The notes under the pieces are model-generated. The model made no database searches. It saw only the letters and a program-made list of their open reading frames with translations, and was not told the origin of the DNA. A program made the translations under genes and the position numbers. Positions 9,554-20,631 of a DNA stretch of 64,000 bases are shown one piece after another; positions within the stretch are counted from its first letter, which is position 1; the number at the start of each line of letters is the position of its first letter. The DNA comes from Gilliamella sp. wkB178 (GTDB lineage Bacteria; Pseudomonadota; Gammaproteobacteria; Enterobacterales; Orbaceae), in contig NZ_LZGK01000013.1 of NCBI RefSeq assembly GCF_001690705.1, forward strand, positions 310,001 to 374,000. Reading direction: 5' to 3'.

Positions 9554-11185
9554 TTACAACGAAATAATTCGATCAAACAGGGGATTATTGGTTAAACGGT
9601 GAGTAACCATCAGCAGCGTTTTTCCTTTACAAGATTGTTTAATTAAATTGATGATTTGCTGCTCGGTTTGCTGATCAAGGCTTTCGGTTGGTTCATCCAT
9701 GAGTATTAAGGGTGAGTTATGTAGTAAAGCTCTGGCAATACCAATGCGACGAATTTCGCCCCCAGATAGTTGGCGTCCGCCTTGCCCGAGTGGTAAATCC
9801 AATCCTTCTGGCGTGGTGAGTAACTTGTCCAGTTCAACTTGATGTAAAACGTCGATTAATTGCTGATCACTGGCTTGTTGATTACCAATGCGTAAATTTT
9901 GCCGTAAACTAGCACTAAATATGGTGATAATTTGTGGGACCACAGCAATGGCTTGGCGTAAGGTCGCTTCGTCAAGTTGATTTATTGGGGTATCGTTAAG
10001 GTAAATACTGCCAGAACTGGGTTCCCAAGCACGATTAATCAAGCTTAATAATGTCGATTTGCCACAACCGGTTTTACCAATTATGCCAATATGTTCACCG
10101 GGAGCAATAGTCAACGAAAAATCGGTAATTACGGCAAATGGTTGCTTAGGATAACTGAAATTAACTTGTTCAAATTGCAATTTAGCTGAGCTTAAATCAA
10201 TAGCTTGACCTTTTGCCACAAATTTAATATCCGGTTTTTGAACAAAAATAGCTGTGATCCGCGTTGCCGAGGTTAACACTTGCCCTAAAAAAATAAATGC
10301 GCCAGGTAGCGGAGCTAAAATTTCAGCACTGGCCAAGCAAACAAATACAAATAACGCCACTATAGGTGATAAGGTGTATTGAGTAATCAACCATAAAACC
10401 AATAATGTTAATAAGCCAACAATTAAAACCACCAATGCACTCGATAATGCCATTAATGTTGATTGCCGTTGTTGGTTATGTAACCACTTACTTTCAAGTT
10501 CATCTAATTTAGTACGATAACGTACTTGTGCCATAAATAGAGTTAGTTCGGCTTGACCTTGAAGATAGTTAATTAATTGTAGACGATATTCACTTTGTTG
10601 TTGCGCTAAGGTAATACCTAATTGTTTGCCTGCTTGATAAAAAATAATCGGTACCGCCAGTAAGCTGACGGTAAGCACAATGGTGATGACTAAAGCTACG
10701 GGTAAATTAATATTACTTAAACCGATAAATAGCAGCACGATGATGATTAATGCCGTCACAATTGGCGAAAATAGCTTCAAATACAGGTGATCAAGTGCAT
10801 CAATGTCAACAATAAAACGATTAAGTAGATCAGCGCGTTGATATTGAGCTAGTTGCTTAGCGCTGAGAGGCAGAATTTTTCTAAATGCTGAAGTTCTTAA
10901 GTAAGCAAGAATTTTAAAAGTGGCATCATGATCGACCAAGCGTTCTAAATAGCGCGCTGCGGTTCGGGTAATAGCGGCACCACGAACGCCAGCCGCGGGT
11001 AACATGTAATTAAAGGTAAATAATCCAGCCACACCAACAAAAGCAGTAGAAGCCAGGAACCAGCCAGATAATGATAATAGAAATAAACTGGCAAGAAGGG
11101 TAAGAATTGATAAGGATAAACCAAGTACAATTTGCCAAAAATAGTGTTTATACAGTGCAATATAAGGTCGCAATATTGTTAGCAT
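9554..11185 (-). CDS. cydC: Heterodimeric thiol exporter, CydC subunit
   Basis: ABC half-transporter that with CydD exports glutathione and cysteine to the periplasm, needed for cytochrome bd assembly. It has 543 residues (E. coli about 573). Six N-terminal membrane helices precede the ATPase with Walker A GKTGCGKST, signature LSGGEIRR and Walker B LILMDEPTE. Its ATG overlaps the cydD stop, with GGGGGA just upstream, so the two are coupled. The orientation cydD-cydC after trxB matches E. coli. Confidence 0.94.
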   Translation of the reverse strand: MLTILRPYIALYKHYFWQIVLGLSLSILTLLASLFLLSLSGWFLASTAFVGVAGLFTFNYMLPAAGVRGAAITRTAARYLERLVDHDATFKILAYLRTSAFRKILPLSAKQLAQYQRADLLNRFIVDIDALDHLYLKLFSPIVTALIIIVLLFIGLSNINLPVALVITIVLTVSLLAVPIIFYQAGKQLGITLAQQQSEYRLQLINYLQGQAELTLFMAQVRYRTKLDELESKWLHNQQRQSTLMALSSALVVLIVGLLTLLVLWLITQYTLSPIVALFVFVCLASAEILAPLPGAFIFLGQVLTSATRITAIFVQKPDIKFVAKGQAIDLSSAKLQFEQVNFSYPKQPFAVITDFSLTIAPGEHIGIIGKTGCGKSTLLSLINRAWEPSSGSIYLNDTPINQLDEATLRQAIAVVPQIITIFSASLRQNLRIGNQQASDQQLIDVLHQVELDKLLTTPEGLDLPLGQGGRQLSGGEIRRIGIARALLHNSPLILMDEPTESLDQQTEQQIINLIKQSCKGKTLLMVTHRLTNNPLFDRIISL

Positions 11186-12894
11186 AAATCCCCCTTGACG
11201 TTACAATGTAGTTGACCATTAGCCAGTTGCCATACTTGGTCAAATTGCTGCATATTATCAAGTTGATGCGTGATAGTGATGCTATTAGCGGCAATATGGT
11301 ATTGCTCTATATTTTCGATGGTTTGTTTATCTAAGCTGGCAGTGGGTTCATCAAGAATTAATAACTGACAAGATTTTAACATGGCTCGGGCTAATGCTAC
11401 CCGTTGCGCTTGCCCTACGGATAAGCGTACCGCATCTTCACCTACTTGAGTATCAAGGCCTTGCGGTAATTTGGCAATGACTTCAGTTAATTGTGCTTTG
11501 GCGATCACTGACCCAAGTTCGTCATGAGTGGCATTGGGTTTTCCTAATAATATATTTTCCCGAATTGTACTGTTAATAAGGTAAGGTGTTTGCCCAATCC
11601 AACTAACTTGTTGTTGCCAATGAGTTAGATCTAATTGATTAAATTCAATACCATTGATTTTGAGTGAGCCTTGATAGGGTAAAAAACCCAATAACACATT
11701 CATTAAAGAGGTTTTACCTTCACCACTGGTGCCAATCAGTGCTAATTGAAACGGAGCCTGTAAAGTAAAAGACAAAGGACCGACTATAGGCTGTTGTTCA
11801 ATTGACATCACCATTAAATCCTGAGCCTCAATTGTTTGTAATGGTGTGTTAAGTTGACAGCCAGTGTTAGCTTGTTCGATATTCGAGAATGGTGATTGTT
11901 TATTTAAAAAAGCTTCGATATTATCGGCGGCGGCAATGGCTTCGGCCTTGGCATGATAGTAGGTACCTAAATCACGTAGTGGCTGAAAAAATTCTGGCGC
12001 AAGTATTAAGGCAAAAAAACCGGCAAAAAGAGTAACTACGCCGTTATAAGATCCAAAATGAAATTCACCTAAATATGAAAAGCCAAAATACACCGCTACC
12101 ACGGCAATAGAGATTGAAGTAAAAAATTCTAATACTGCTGAAGATAGAAACGCCATTCGTAATACTTGCATAGTTTTAATCCGAAAATCTTCGGCAGCTT
12201 GTTGGATCTCTTGGGCTTGTTGTTCGCCTTGATTAAATAAGCGGATAGTATTGAGACCTTTTAAGCGATCCAAAAAATGACCACTTAAATAAGCCAGTGC
12301 TTTAAAATTACGACGATTAATATCAGCCGCTCCCATGCCGACTAAAATCATAAAAATAGGAATTAGTGGGGCAGTGCAGAGTAAAATTAATGCCGCAGTC
12401 CAGTTAAATGGTAAAATTGCTATACAAATCAAAATCGGCACCATACTTGCCAAACGCATTTGCGGTAAATAGTGAGCATAAAAATTTTGCAAATTATCAA
12501 CTTGCTCAATTAGTAAGGTGCTCCATGCCCCAATGGTGCTTTGATTTAAAGCCGCTGGCCCCAATGATTCTAATTGATTAATTAATTGATGGCGAATTTG
12601 CTGGCGGACTTTATTACCCATAGCAAAGTTAATTTTTTCGCGGATGTAAATTAAGCCAGCCCGAGCTATTAATACTGCAATTAATGCTAAGAAGTAAGCA
12701 ACAACATCAGTAAATTTGTGCTGTTCAATGATTAATTCTTGTAAAATGATGGCTAATAATGCCGCTTGTAAGATCACTAAAATGGTTAAGACAAAGCCGG
12801 TTAAAGTGGAAATACGTAAATCAGTTTTATATAGCTTTGCGTATTGCTTTAACCAACCAAGTAAATAGGTTTGCCGATTTTTATCTAATGACAT
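11179..12894 (-). CDS. cydD: Heterodimeric thiol exporter, CydD subunit
   Basis: Partner of CydC, 571 residues. An N-terminal six-helix domain precedes the ATPase with Walker A GTSGEGKTS, signature LSVGQAQR and Walker B LLILDEPTASLD. The signature Ser-Val replaces the usual Ser-Gly, which fits an asymmetric heterodimer. It is 15 bp downstream of trxB, linking thioredoxin reduction and periplasmic thiol export in one transcript. Confidence 0.94.
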   Translation of the reverse strand: MSLDKNRQTYLLGWLKQYAKLYKTDLRISTLTGFVLTILVILQAALLAIILQELIIEQHKFTDVVAYFLALIAVLIARAGLIYIREKINFAMGNKVRQQIRHQLINQLESLGPAALNQSTIGAWSTLLIEQVDNLQNFYAHYLPQMRLASMVPILICIAILPFNWTAALILLCTAPLIPIFMILVGMGAADINRRNFKALAYLSGHFLDRLKGLNTIRLFNQGEQQAQEIQQAAEDFRIKTMQVLRMAFLSSAVLEFFTSISIAVVAVYFGFSYLGEFHFGSYNGVVTLFAGFFALILAPEFFQPLRDLGTYYHAKAEAIAAADNIEAFLNKQSPFSNIEQANTGCQLNTPLQTIEAQDLMVMSIEQQPIVGPLSFTLQAPFQLALIGTSGEGKTSLMNVLLGFLPYQGSLKINGIEFNQLDLTHWQQQVSWIGQTPYLINSTIRENILLGKPNATHDELGSVIAKAQLTEVIAKLPQGLDTQVGEDAVRLSVGQAQRVALARAMLKSCQLLILDEPTASLDKQTIENIEQYHIAANSITITHQLDNMQQFDQVWQLANGQLHCNVKGDLC

Positions 12895-12909
12895 GGATAT
12901 AGTAGCTAC

Positions 12910-14296
<1,387 letters not shown>

Positions 14297-14482
14297 ATGA
14301 ACAATCCTTCAAAAGAAAAAGTAGAGGAAGTACTTCGAAAAATCAATTGGGCGCAAGAGATCTTAAATTCCGTACAACAGAATGTGAATGATCCCCAAAT
14401 CGGCAATGTGCTTTCCGGCATTGCATTTATTATGAATTCAGCTTCAATAGATGCTGAAGCGTTATATCAATTGATTAAGTAA
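14297..14482 (+). CDS. Small acidic helical protein of unknown function
   Basis: I do not recognise this 61-residue protein. It is soluble, with no signal peptide or membrane segment, and is predicted by eye to be mostly helical (KEKVEEVLRKINWAQEILNS then a short loop and a second helix). The ATG follows an AGAGAGATA ribosome-binding region at good distance, and a hairpin follows the stop within 30 bp. It is therefore probably a real monocistronic gene. Its neighbours give no functional hint. Confidence 0.6.
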   Translation: MNNPSKEKVEEVLRKINWAQEILNSVQQNVNDPQIGNVLSGIAFIMNSASIDAEALYQLIK

Positions 14483-14507
14483 AGGGATATCCTTTTTTAT
14501 CAATAAG

Positions 14508-14531
14508 TTCCGTCACCCATGGGCGACGGAA
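14508..14531. terminator. Bidirectional hairpin between small ORF and nitroreductase
   Basis: TTCCGTC pairs with GACGGAA, and inside it CCC pairs with GGG across a single A/C mismatch. It lies between convergent genes. No strong T-run follows on either strand, so the termination function is inferred from position and structure. Confidence 0.5.
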
Positions 14532-14540
14532 TATTATTGA

Positions 14541-15203
14541 TTAATTTGTTTCAGTTAAGTAAGTAGTGATATCAGCGAGTGGCCAGCGGATGTGAGAATC
14601 AGGCTCATTAGCTCGATAACCAAAAGCTAAGCACAGACCCACCCCAAATGTTTCCTTACTAAATAACGCAATATTATTTTCTAATATCTGAATAAGTTTA
14701 TCATGCTCAAAGCCACCAATGGCACAAGAATCAATACCTCGGTAAGCTGCAGCTGTCATCATATTGGTACAGGCAATGTAACCTTGCATTTCCGACCAAT
14801 GATTGATGCTTAGGCCATCGGCTAAACCTTGTTGGTAAAAATTAATAAATGCTTGGCAGGCAATATCAATAGCGGTTTGATCCGTAGCATCAGGTAAAGT
14901 GCGTGCAATAGTGCGGCGTAAGTAGTCACTTTGCAAAGTGAAATTATTGGCTTTACGATAAAGAACTATCACAAAATGAGAACAGCTGGTTACTTGCTCT
15001 TGATTGTAGCAAACAGCACGTAATTGTTTTTTTAACTCGTTATTATTAACCACAATAAAATGCCAAGGTTCCATACCAAAAGAGGATGGCGATAGTCGAC
15101 CAGCTTCTAATATATATTCTATATCTTGCTGATTAATTTTTTGAGTGTCGTCGAATTTTTTACATGCATGTCTAAAATTGAATGCTTGGGCTAATTTATC
15201 CAT
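14541..15203 (-). CDS. Nitroreductase family FMN oxidoreductase
   Basis: 220-residue NAD(P)H-dependent flavoprotein of the NfsB/NfnB-like family. It starts with an arginine-containing FMN-binding helix (FNFRHACKKFD) and has the SPSSFGMEPWHFIVV motif and a CAIGGF segment near the end. The frame extends to 15230, but ATG 15203 is favoured because AGGAG lies six bases upstream and overlaps the stop of the upstream permease gene. The two are clearly translationally coupled. The substrate is unknown. Confidence 0.85.
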   Translation of the reverse strand: MDKLAQAFNFRHACKKFDDTQKINQQDIEYILEAGRLSPSSFGMEPWHFIVVNNNELKKQLRAVCYNQEQVTSCSHFVIVLYRKANNFTLQSDYLRRTIARTLPDATDQTAIDIACQAFINFYQQGLADGLSINHWSEMQGYIACTNMMTAAAYRGIDSCAIGGFEHDKLIQILENNIALFSKETFGVGLCLAFGYRANEPDSHIRWPLADITTYLTETN

Positions 15204-15211
15204 ACTTTCTC

Positions 15212-16474
15212 CTAAGATTTTACATTCCATGGGGCAACTTTAATGAGTAATAACATACCAGGAATAGCTAAAATAAAACATAAACTAAAAAAGTTTGTCC
15301 ATCCTAAATATTCAACCATAATACCGGTAGTAGCATTAATTAATGTCCTTGGTACGGATGCAATACTAGTAAATAAAGCAAATTGAGTTGCGGTATACAA
15401 AGGGTTAGTTGTTTTAGCAATAAATGCCACAAAAGCAGCAGAACCGAGACCAACCCCCAGAGCTTCAAATCCTATCACTATTGCTAATAAAATTTGCTGA
15501 TAACCACCAATTTGGCTAAAAGGTCCTTCAATAGAAAGCCAAACAAAGCCAAGAATAGAGACAACTTGTACTATACCAAATGACCAAAGTGCACGATTAA
15601 TGCCAATTTTAATCATCAAAATACCACCAAGCAGAGCACCAAAGACACTGGGCCACAAAGAAGCATTTTTGGCAATCCATCCAATATCCAAGCGACTATA
15701 ACCCATTTGTAAATAAAATGGAGTGGCAAGTGAGGTCGCCATGCTATCACCCAACTTATATAAAAATATAAAAGCTAAAATAATTATGGCAGTATTAATG
15801 CCATTGCGCGTAATAAATTCACGGAATGGGTTTATAATAATATCTTCAAGATGGTGTGTTTTAGGAACCTGATTCATGGGTTCTTTGACCACAAGTGTCA
15901 TTAAAATTGCTGGTAGCATAAATAAGGCAGTAATTATAAAAACACTATCCCAAGGTAAGTAGTTAGATAATATTAGCGATAGTGAACCAGGTACCAAACC
16001 CGCCACTCGGTAAGCATTGGTATGGATACTATTACCTAATCCTAATTCTTTATCTAACAATAATTCTCGTCTAAATGCATCAAGAGCGACATCTTGAGTA
16101 GCAGAGAATAGGGCAATGATAAAACAAAGTGCGGCAATCAACCAAATGTCTAGAGAAGGTGAAAAAAATCCCAAGATTGCTATGCTAAAAAGTAAAACTA
16201 TTTGCGATGCAAGCATCCAACCACGTCGTCTTCCTAATCTAAAGAGAGAAATATTGTCCATAAACGGTGCCCAGACAAATTTCAAAATATATGGAATCTG
16301 AGTTAAGGAAAATACACCAATAGTTTTAATATTAATCCCTTCACTTTGTAACCATGCCGGTAACAGTTGTAATAACAGATAAAAGGGTAAACCAGAAGCA
16401 AAACCAGTAAAAATGCAAATTAGCATTTTAGTTGTGAAAATTGTTTTAATTATTGAGTTTTGCACGTAATTCAT
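15212..16474 (-). CDS. AmpG-like muropeptide/MFS permease
   Basis: Major facilitator protein of 420 residues with about 12 hydrophobic segments. The N-terminal FTGFASGLPFYLL, the KTIGVFSLTQIPYILKF block, a WAPFMDN motif and the GRRRGWMLASQ loop closely follow AmpG, the importer of anhydro-muropeptides from cell-wall turnover. It may therefore serve wall recycling along with NagZ and the lytic transglycosylase MltB elsewhere in the window. The operonic nitroreductase is not an expected partner. Other AmpG-like permeases transport different substrates. Confidence 0.75.
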   Translation of the reverse strand: MNYVQNSIIKTIFTTKMLICIFTGFASGLPFYLLLQLLPAWLQSEGINIKTIGVFSLTQIPYILKFVWAPFMDNISLFRLGRRRGWMLASQIVLLFSIAILGFFSPSLDIWLIAALCFIIALFSATQDVALDAFRRELLLDKELGLGNSIHTNAYRVAGLVPGSLSLILSNYLPWDSVFIITALFMLPAILMTLVVKEPMNQVPKTHHLEDIIINPFREFITRNGINTAIIILAFIFLYKLGDSMATSLATPFYLQMGYSRLDIGWIAKNASLWPSVFGALLGGILMIKIGINRALWSFGIVQVVSILGFVWLSIEGPFSQIGGYQQILLAIVIGFEALGVGLGSAAFVAFIAKTTNPLYTATQFALFTSIASVPRTLINATTGIMVEYLGWTNFFSLCFILAIPGMLLLIKVAPWNVKS

Positions 16475-16695
16475 TAGTTAACAATATTGGTCAGTTTTTT
16501 AGCAAAGTGCTATCATAGCACATCAGAAAAAAAATAATCGTTAAAACCAGTATACCTTTTAGTAAAAAACATCAATGATTTGTCTATTGATCATAGATGT
16601 TAATTCATGTCAAAATTTTTAATAATATTACTAAGCAATAACGTTTAGTTGCAATTAATTAGCTATTAATAAACAAGCAAAAGGGGTGTTGCAGA

Positions 16696-17697
16696 ATGAA
16701 AGGTTCTATGAAAATTGCTGTATTTAGTAGTAAACATTACGACAAAGAACATCTACAAATCGCCAATAAAAAATTTGGCTTCGATATTGAATATTATGAA
16801 CATAAACTCAGTCATAAAACGGCAGTAACTGCACAAGGTTTTGATGCGGTTTGTGTGTTTGTTAATGATGAAGTTGATAAAAAGGTTCTCAAAATATTAG
16901 CTAATTATAATATCAAAATTTTAGCTTTACGTTGTGCCGGCTTTGATAATGTTGATTTGGCTGAAGCTAAAAAATTAGGTATAACTGTGGTACGTGTACC
17001 TGCTTATTCGCCTGAAGCCGTTGCTGAACATGCAGTTGCATTAATGATGACTTTAAACCGCCGTACTCATAAGGCTTATCAACGTACCCGCGATGCTAAC
17101 TTTTCACTCGATGGTTTGACTGGTTTTAATATGCATAACCGCACCGCCGGAGTAATTGGTACCGGAAGAATCGGTCAAGCAGTGATTCGTATTTTAAAAG
17201 GTTTTGGTATGCATATTCTGGCCTATGATCCTTATCCAAATGATACAGTGGTTGAACTCGGTGGTCGATATGTAGAATTAGATGAACTTTATGCTAAAGC
17301 AGATGTGATTACATTGCATTGCCCAATGAGCCCAGAAAATTATCACTTACTTAATAAAGATTCATTTAGCAAAATGAAAAATGGTGTGATGATTATTAAT
17401 ACTAGCCGAGGTGCTTTACTCGATGCAACGGCAGCAATTGAAGCATTAAAACAGACTAAAATTGGTTCGTTAGGCATGGATGTTTACGAAAACGAACGTG
17501 ACTTATTTTTTGAAGATAAATCCAATGATGTCATTTTAGATGATGTTTTTCGCCGGTTGTCATCTTGTCATAATGTGATTTTTACCGGTCATCAAGCCTT
17601 TTTAACCCAAGAAGCTTTATTAAATATTTCGGAAACGACTTTAACTAATATTAAGCAAATAGCTGAAGGACAAGCATGTCCAAATATTGTGAAATAG
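16696..17697 (+). CDS. ldhA: Fermentative D-lactate dehydrogenase
   Basis: NAD-dependent enzyme reducing pyruvate to D-lactate in fermentation. It has 333 residues and is very close to E. coli LdhA along its length (ALRCAGFDNVDL, RVPAYSPEAVAEHA, DANFSLDGLTGF, MDVYENERDLFFEDKSNDVI). The Rossmann motif GVIGTGRIG is near residue 152. Catalytic Arg (NTSRGAL), Glu (YENE) and His (GHQAF) are present. An alternative start, ATG 16708, matches the E. coli N-terminus and has AAAGG before it, so the first four residues are uncertain. Confidence 0.95.
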   Translation: MKGSMKIAVFSSKHYDKEHLQIANKKFGFDIEYYEHKLSHKTAVTAQGFDAVCVFVNDEVDKKVLKILANYNIKILALRCAGFDNVDLAEAKKLGITVVRVPAYSPEAVAEHAVALMMTLNRRTHKAYQRTRDANFSLDGLTGFNMHNRTAGVIGTGRIGQAVIRILKGFGMHILAYDPYPNDTVVELGGRYVELDELYAKADVITLHCPMSPENYHLLNKDSFSKMKNGVMIINTSRGALLDATAAIEALKQTKIGSLGMDVYENERDLFFEDKSNDVILDDVFRRLSSCHNVIFTGHQAFLTQEALLNISETTLTNIKQIAEGQACPNIVK

Positions 17698-17754
17698 TAT
17701 GAAATTTTTAATAAAATGCGTGTTTTTTAATTAATTATAATATGGATATTTTTT

Positions 17755-18828
17755 ATGCAGCGTATTGTTATTTTTATTAGTTTGTTAATGTTATTGACAG
17801 CCTGTAGTAGTGATCGCCCTTCATATACTCCTATGGAAAAGCATCGTGGGCACACTAATATTAAAGGTGGTGTTTATCTTGAACATGATCATGACCAAAC
17901 TGAAGCTAGTAAAGTTCCTTTGGCGGTAGATAAAGAAAAATTCATTGATAGAATGGTCAGTAAACATGGTTTTAATCGTCCGCAATTACGTGAAGTGTTG
18001 GCACAAACCAATAAACTCGATTGGGTAATTAACTTGATGGATAAACAAGCACCTAAAACGGGTACCTCAACAGTACCTAATGGAGCGTGGATCCGTTATA
18101 AAAATAAATTTATTACTCCAAGCAATCTACCTAAAGGGGTTGATTTCTGGAACAGATATCAAAGTGAATTACAACGTGCCTATCAGGAATATGGTGTACC
18201 GCCAGAAATCATTGTTGGCATTATTGGTGTGGAAACTGGCTGGGGGCGTGTCATGGGTAAAACTAAGATTATTGATGCCTTATCAACCTTGGCTTTTTAT
18301 TACCCAAGACGAGCAGAATATTTTTCTAACGAGCTAGAAGACTTTTTAGTAATGGCTCGTGATGAAGGGGTGGATCCATTTGATTTATCAGGATCGTTTG
18401 CCGGTGCCATGGGTTATGGTCAATTTATGCCTTCTGCATTCAGAAATTATGCGGTGGATTTTAATCATGATGGTCATGTCGATTTATGGGATCCAGTGGA
18501 TGCAATTGGTAGCGTAGCCAATTATTTTAAAGCACATGGTTGGCAACGAGACAAAAAAGTCGCCGTTATGGCTGATGGTCAAGCACCAACGTTGGATAAT
18601 GGCTTTAGTACTAAATATTCTGTAGAAACGTTAGCCAAAGCTGGTTTAAAACCTCAAAGCTCTTTAGATGGCTATCATGAGGCAAGTTTGTTGCGACTAG
18701 ATATGGGCGATCGTTATCAATTTTGGTATGGATTACCAAATTTTTATGTGATCACGCGCTATAATCACAGTACTCATTATGCGATGGCGGTTTGGCAGTT
18801 GGGCTTATCAGTAAAAGATGCCCGATAA
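17755..18828 (+). CDS. mltB: Membrane-bound lytic murein transglycosylase B
   Basis: Outer-membrane lipoprotein that cleaves peptidoglycan to anhydro-muropeptides. It has 357 residues with a lipoprotein signal ending in LLTAC (Cys17). The catalytic Glu lies in GVETGWGRVMG, and the family block GAMGYGQFMPSAFRNY with the following DFNHDGHVDLWDP calcium-like loop is intact. It is monocistronic, 57 bp after ldhA and closed by a long hairpin at 18860-18896. Confidence 0.94.
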   Translation: MQRIVIFISLLMLLTACSSDRPSYTPMEKHRGHTNIKGGVYLEHDHDQTEASKVPLAVDKEKFIDRMVSKHGFNRPQLREVLAQTNKLDWVINLMDKQAPKTGTSTVPNGAWIRYKNKFITPSNLPKGVDFWNRYQSELQRAYQEYGVPPEIIVGIIGVETGWGRVMGKTKIIDALSTLAFYYPRRAEYFSNELEDFLVMARDEGVDPFDLSGSFAGAMGYGQFMPSAFRNYAVDFNHDGHVDLWDPVDAIGSVANYFKAHGWQRDKKVAVMADGQAPTLDNGFSTKYSVETLAKAGLKPQSSLDGYHEASLLRLDMGDRYQFWYGLPNFYVITRYNHSTHYAMAVWQLGLSVKDAR

Positions 18829-18859
18829 TTATTAGTGAAATAGCTAATTGTATGGAATC

Positions 18860-18896
18860 AACTACAAAGGTCACACTGGTTGTGACCTTTGTAGTT
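18860..18896. terminator. Strong bidirectional terminator between mltB and TSUP gene
   Basis: A perfect 16-bp stem (18860-18875 with 18881-18896) and a 5-base loop between convergent genes. The arms start and end with A- and T-rich bases, so both strands give a hairpin followed by T residues. Confidence 0.85.
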
Positions 18897-18949
18897 TAAA
18901 ATCAGTAATTACAAGCTACTCATAAATTAAGCAATTATTCTATGAATGA

Positions 18950-19756
18950 CTAAGAGATTATTAGTTTTAATGCTATAAATAATAAAAAGACGCCGAAAAA
19001 TTTAATCAATTTGTTGATCGACAACCTTTGTGCAATTTGCACCCCTACTTTAGCCATTGGTATGCTTGCTAACATGATGGCAAATATTGCTGGTAAATAA
19101 ACAAAACCAAGGCTATATTCAGGCAAACCTTTAATATTCCAACCCGCAATAATATAGCCAATTGTGCCACCAACCGCCACAGGTAAGGTAAAGGCCGCTG
19201 AGGTACCAATTGCTTTACGCATGTTAATTCCGCATTTTTTTAAAAATGGCACTACCAGAACACCACCACCAACGCCAACTAATGCCGCAAAAACTCCAAT
19301 TAGAGCTCCAACTAAAACATAAATACTGTTGTTCAATGAAGGGGGAATAGAGGGTTGTTCTTTAGAGACTTTGTCAGTTTTAAAAATAAATTTACTACCA
19401 GTATAAATAAGAAACACAATAAAAATCCATTTTAACCATACTCCCGGAATATATGGGGTAATGTAAGAACCACCGATAGTACCGATAATGCACCCTAACA
19501 CCATTTTTTTTAAGATCGACCATTCTATATTATGATTTTTATTCTGCACCCAACTTGATGATAGGCTAGTACCAATGATCGTAGCTAAAGATGAAGCAAC
19601 GGCAATATGATTAGTCCAATGACCACCGGGATGAAAATGATCTAATGTAAATATCAAAGCTGGGACAATTAAGGCACCACCACCAATACCAAACATACCG
19701 GCTAAAAGACCGGCACCTACACCTACACAAATCAAAAGCAAAAGTTCAAGGAGCAT
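18950..19756 (-). CDS. TauE/SafE (TSUP) family anion exporter
   Basis: 268-residue membrane protein with about eight helices. The two halves each carry the family glycine motif (GMFGIGGGALIVPAL near residue 20 and GVGGGVLVVPFL near 160), the inverted-repeat signature of TSUP transporters. These export sulfite, sulfoacetate or other organic anions; YfcA is a likely E. coli relative. There is no sulfur gene nearby to fix the substrate. Confidence 0.85.
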   Translation of the reverse strand: MLLELLLLICVGVGAGLLAGMFGIGGGALIVPALIFTLDHFHPGGHWTNHIAVASSLATIIGTSLSSSWVQNKNHNIEWSILKKMVLGCIIGTIGGSYITPYIPGVWLKWIFIVFLIYTGSKFIFKTDKVSKEQPSIPPSLNNSIYVLVGALIGVFAALVGVGGGVLVVPFLKKCGINMRKAIGTSAAFTLPVAVGGTIGYIIAGWNIKGLPEYSLGFVYLPAIFAIMLASIPMAKVGVQIAQRLSINKLIKFFGVFLLFIALKLIIS

Positions 19757-19860
19757 CGACTAAGTTAGATTTTTAAGAAATGTTACTTTGATTGTACAAC
19801 TGAAACATTAAATAAGCTACGTATTAATAGTAATTTTTAATTATGTGAATTTTTTAAGCC

Positions 19861-19938
19861 TTTTACATTTAACTTTATGTTTTAATGTAAAAAAAACTGT
19901 TATACGTGACACCATAATTAAAATATTTTATATTATGG
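19861..19938 (+). promoter_or_regulatory. Two inverted repeats upstream of argO-like exporter
   Basis: TTTTACATT (19861-19869) pairs with AATGTAAAA (19884-19892), and CCATAAT (19912-19918) pairs with ATTATGG (19932-19938), all within 110 bp of the exporter start. Such exporters are often controlled by LysR-type regulators (ArgP for ArgO), so these are candidate operators. This is inference; AT-rich DNA produces chance palindromes. Confidence 0.35.
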
Positions 19939-19968
19939 CGAATTTTTTACATTACGAGTTAGCCTAAT

Positions 19969-20595
19969 ATGTTTGCAGAAATACTCAGTGGAGCCATGAT
20001 TTCAGGAAGTTTAATTATAGCCATTGGCGCACAAAATCTATTTGTGTTGAAACAAGGACTTTTAAAAAATCATATCTTTTTTGTATCAGCTATCTGTTTT
20101 ATTTGTGATTTCATTTTAATGACCATTGGGGTATTAGGTATAGGTACCTTTATCAGTAATAATCCTATAATTACTAATATATTGGCAATATTAGGTGCAC
20201 TGTTTTTAATATGGTATGGAATTGGTGCTTTTAAGAGTGCTATTCAAGGCACCAGTAGTTTGCAAGTTGATTCTCAAGATCCTCAAAATAAACGCTTGAT
20301 CAATGTAGTTTTATCAACCTTGGCGGTTACTTTGCTCAATCCGCATGTATATTTGGACACCGTAGTTATTGTCGGTGGTATTGCCGGCACTTTAACTAGT
20401 CAACAAAAGTTAGCTTTTTTGATTGGCGCTATTTGTGTTTCATTTATTTGGTTTTTTGGTATTGGTTATGGTGCGCGGTTATTAACACCACTGTTTAAAC
20501 AAAAAAGAATGTGGGTAATTTTAGACGGTTTAGTTGGTATAGTTATGTTCTACATTGCTTACCGATTAGTTGCATTTGTGTTATGGGGTAGTTAA
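19969..20595 (+). CDS. argO: LysE/ArgO-type amino acid exporter
   Basis: 208-residue, roughly six-helix inner-membrane exporter. The IAIGAQNLFVLKQGL motif near residue 18 and the TLLNPHVYLDTVVIVG motif near 122 are diagnostic of the LysE/ArgO branch, which exports arginine or lysine. E. coli ArgO has 211 residues. It is a single gene, flanked upstream by candidate operators and downstream by a hairpin. ArgO rather than LysE is chosen on length and similarity by eye. Confidence 0.82.
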   Translation: MFAEILSGAMISGSLIIAIGAQNLFVLKQGLLKNHIFFVSAICFICDFILMTIGVLGIGTFISNNPIITNILAILGALFLIWYGIGAFKSAIQGTSSLQVDSQDPQNKRLINVVLSTLAVTLLNPHVYLDTVVIVGGIAGTLTSQQKLAFLIGAICVSFIWFFGIGYGARLLTPLFKQKRMWVILDGLVGIVMFYIAYRLVAFVLWGS

Positions 20596-20617
20596 CATCA
20601 ACCTTTTGGTTGATGTT
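20594..20617. terminator. Hairpin terminator after argO-like gene
   Basis: A perfect 10-bp stem AACATCAACC/GGTTGATGTT with a TTTT loop overlaps the stop codon region and lies between convergent genes. No long T-run follows, so efficiency is uncertain. Confidence 0.6.
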
Positions 20618-20631
20618 ACTGTTATATTGAT

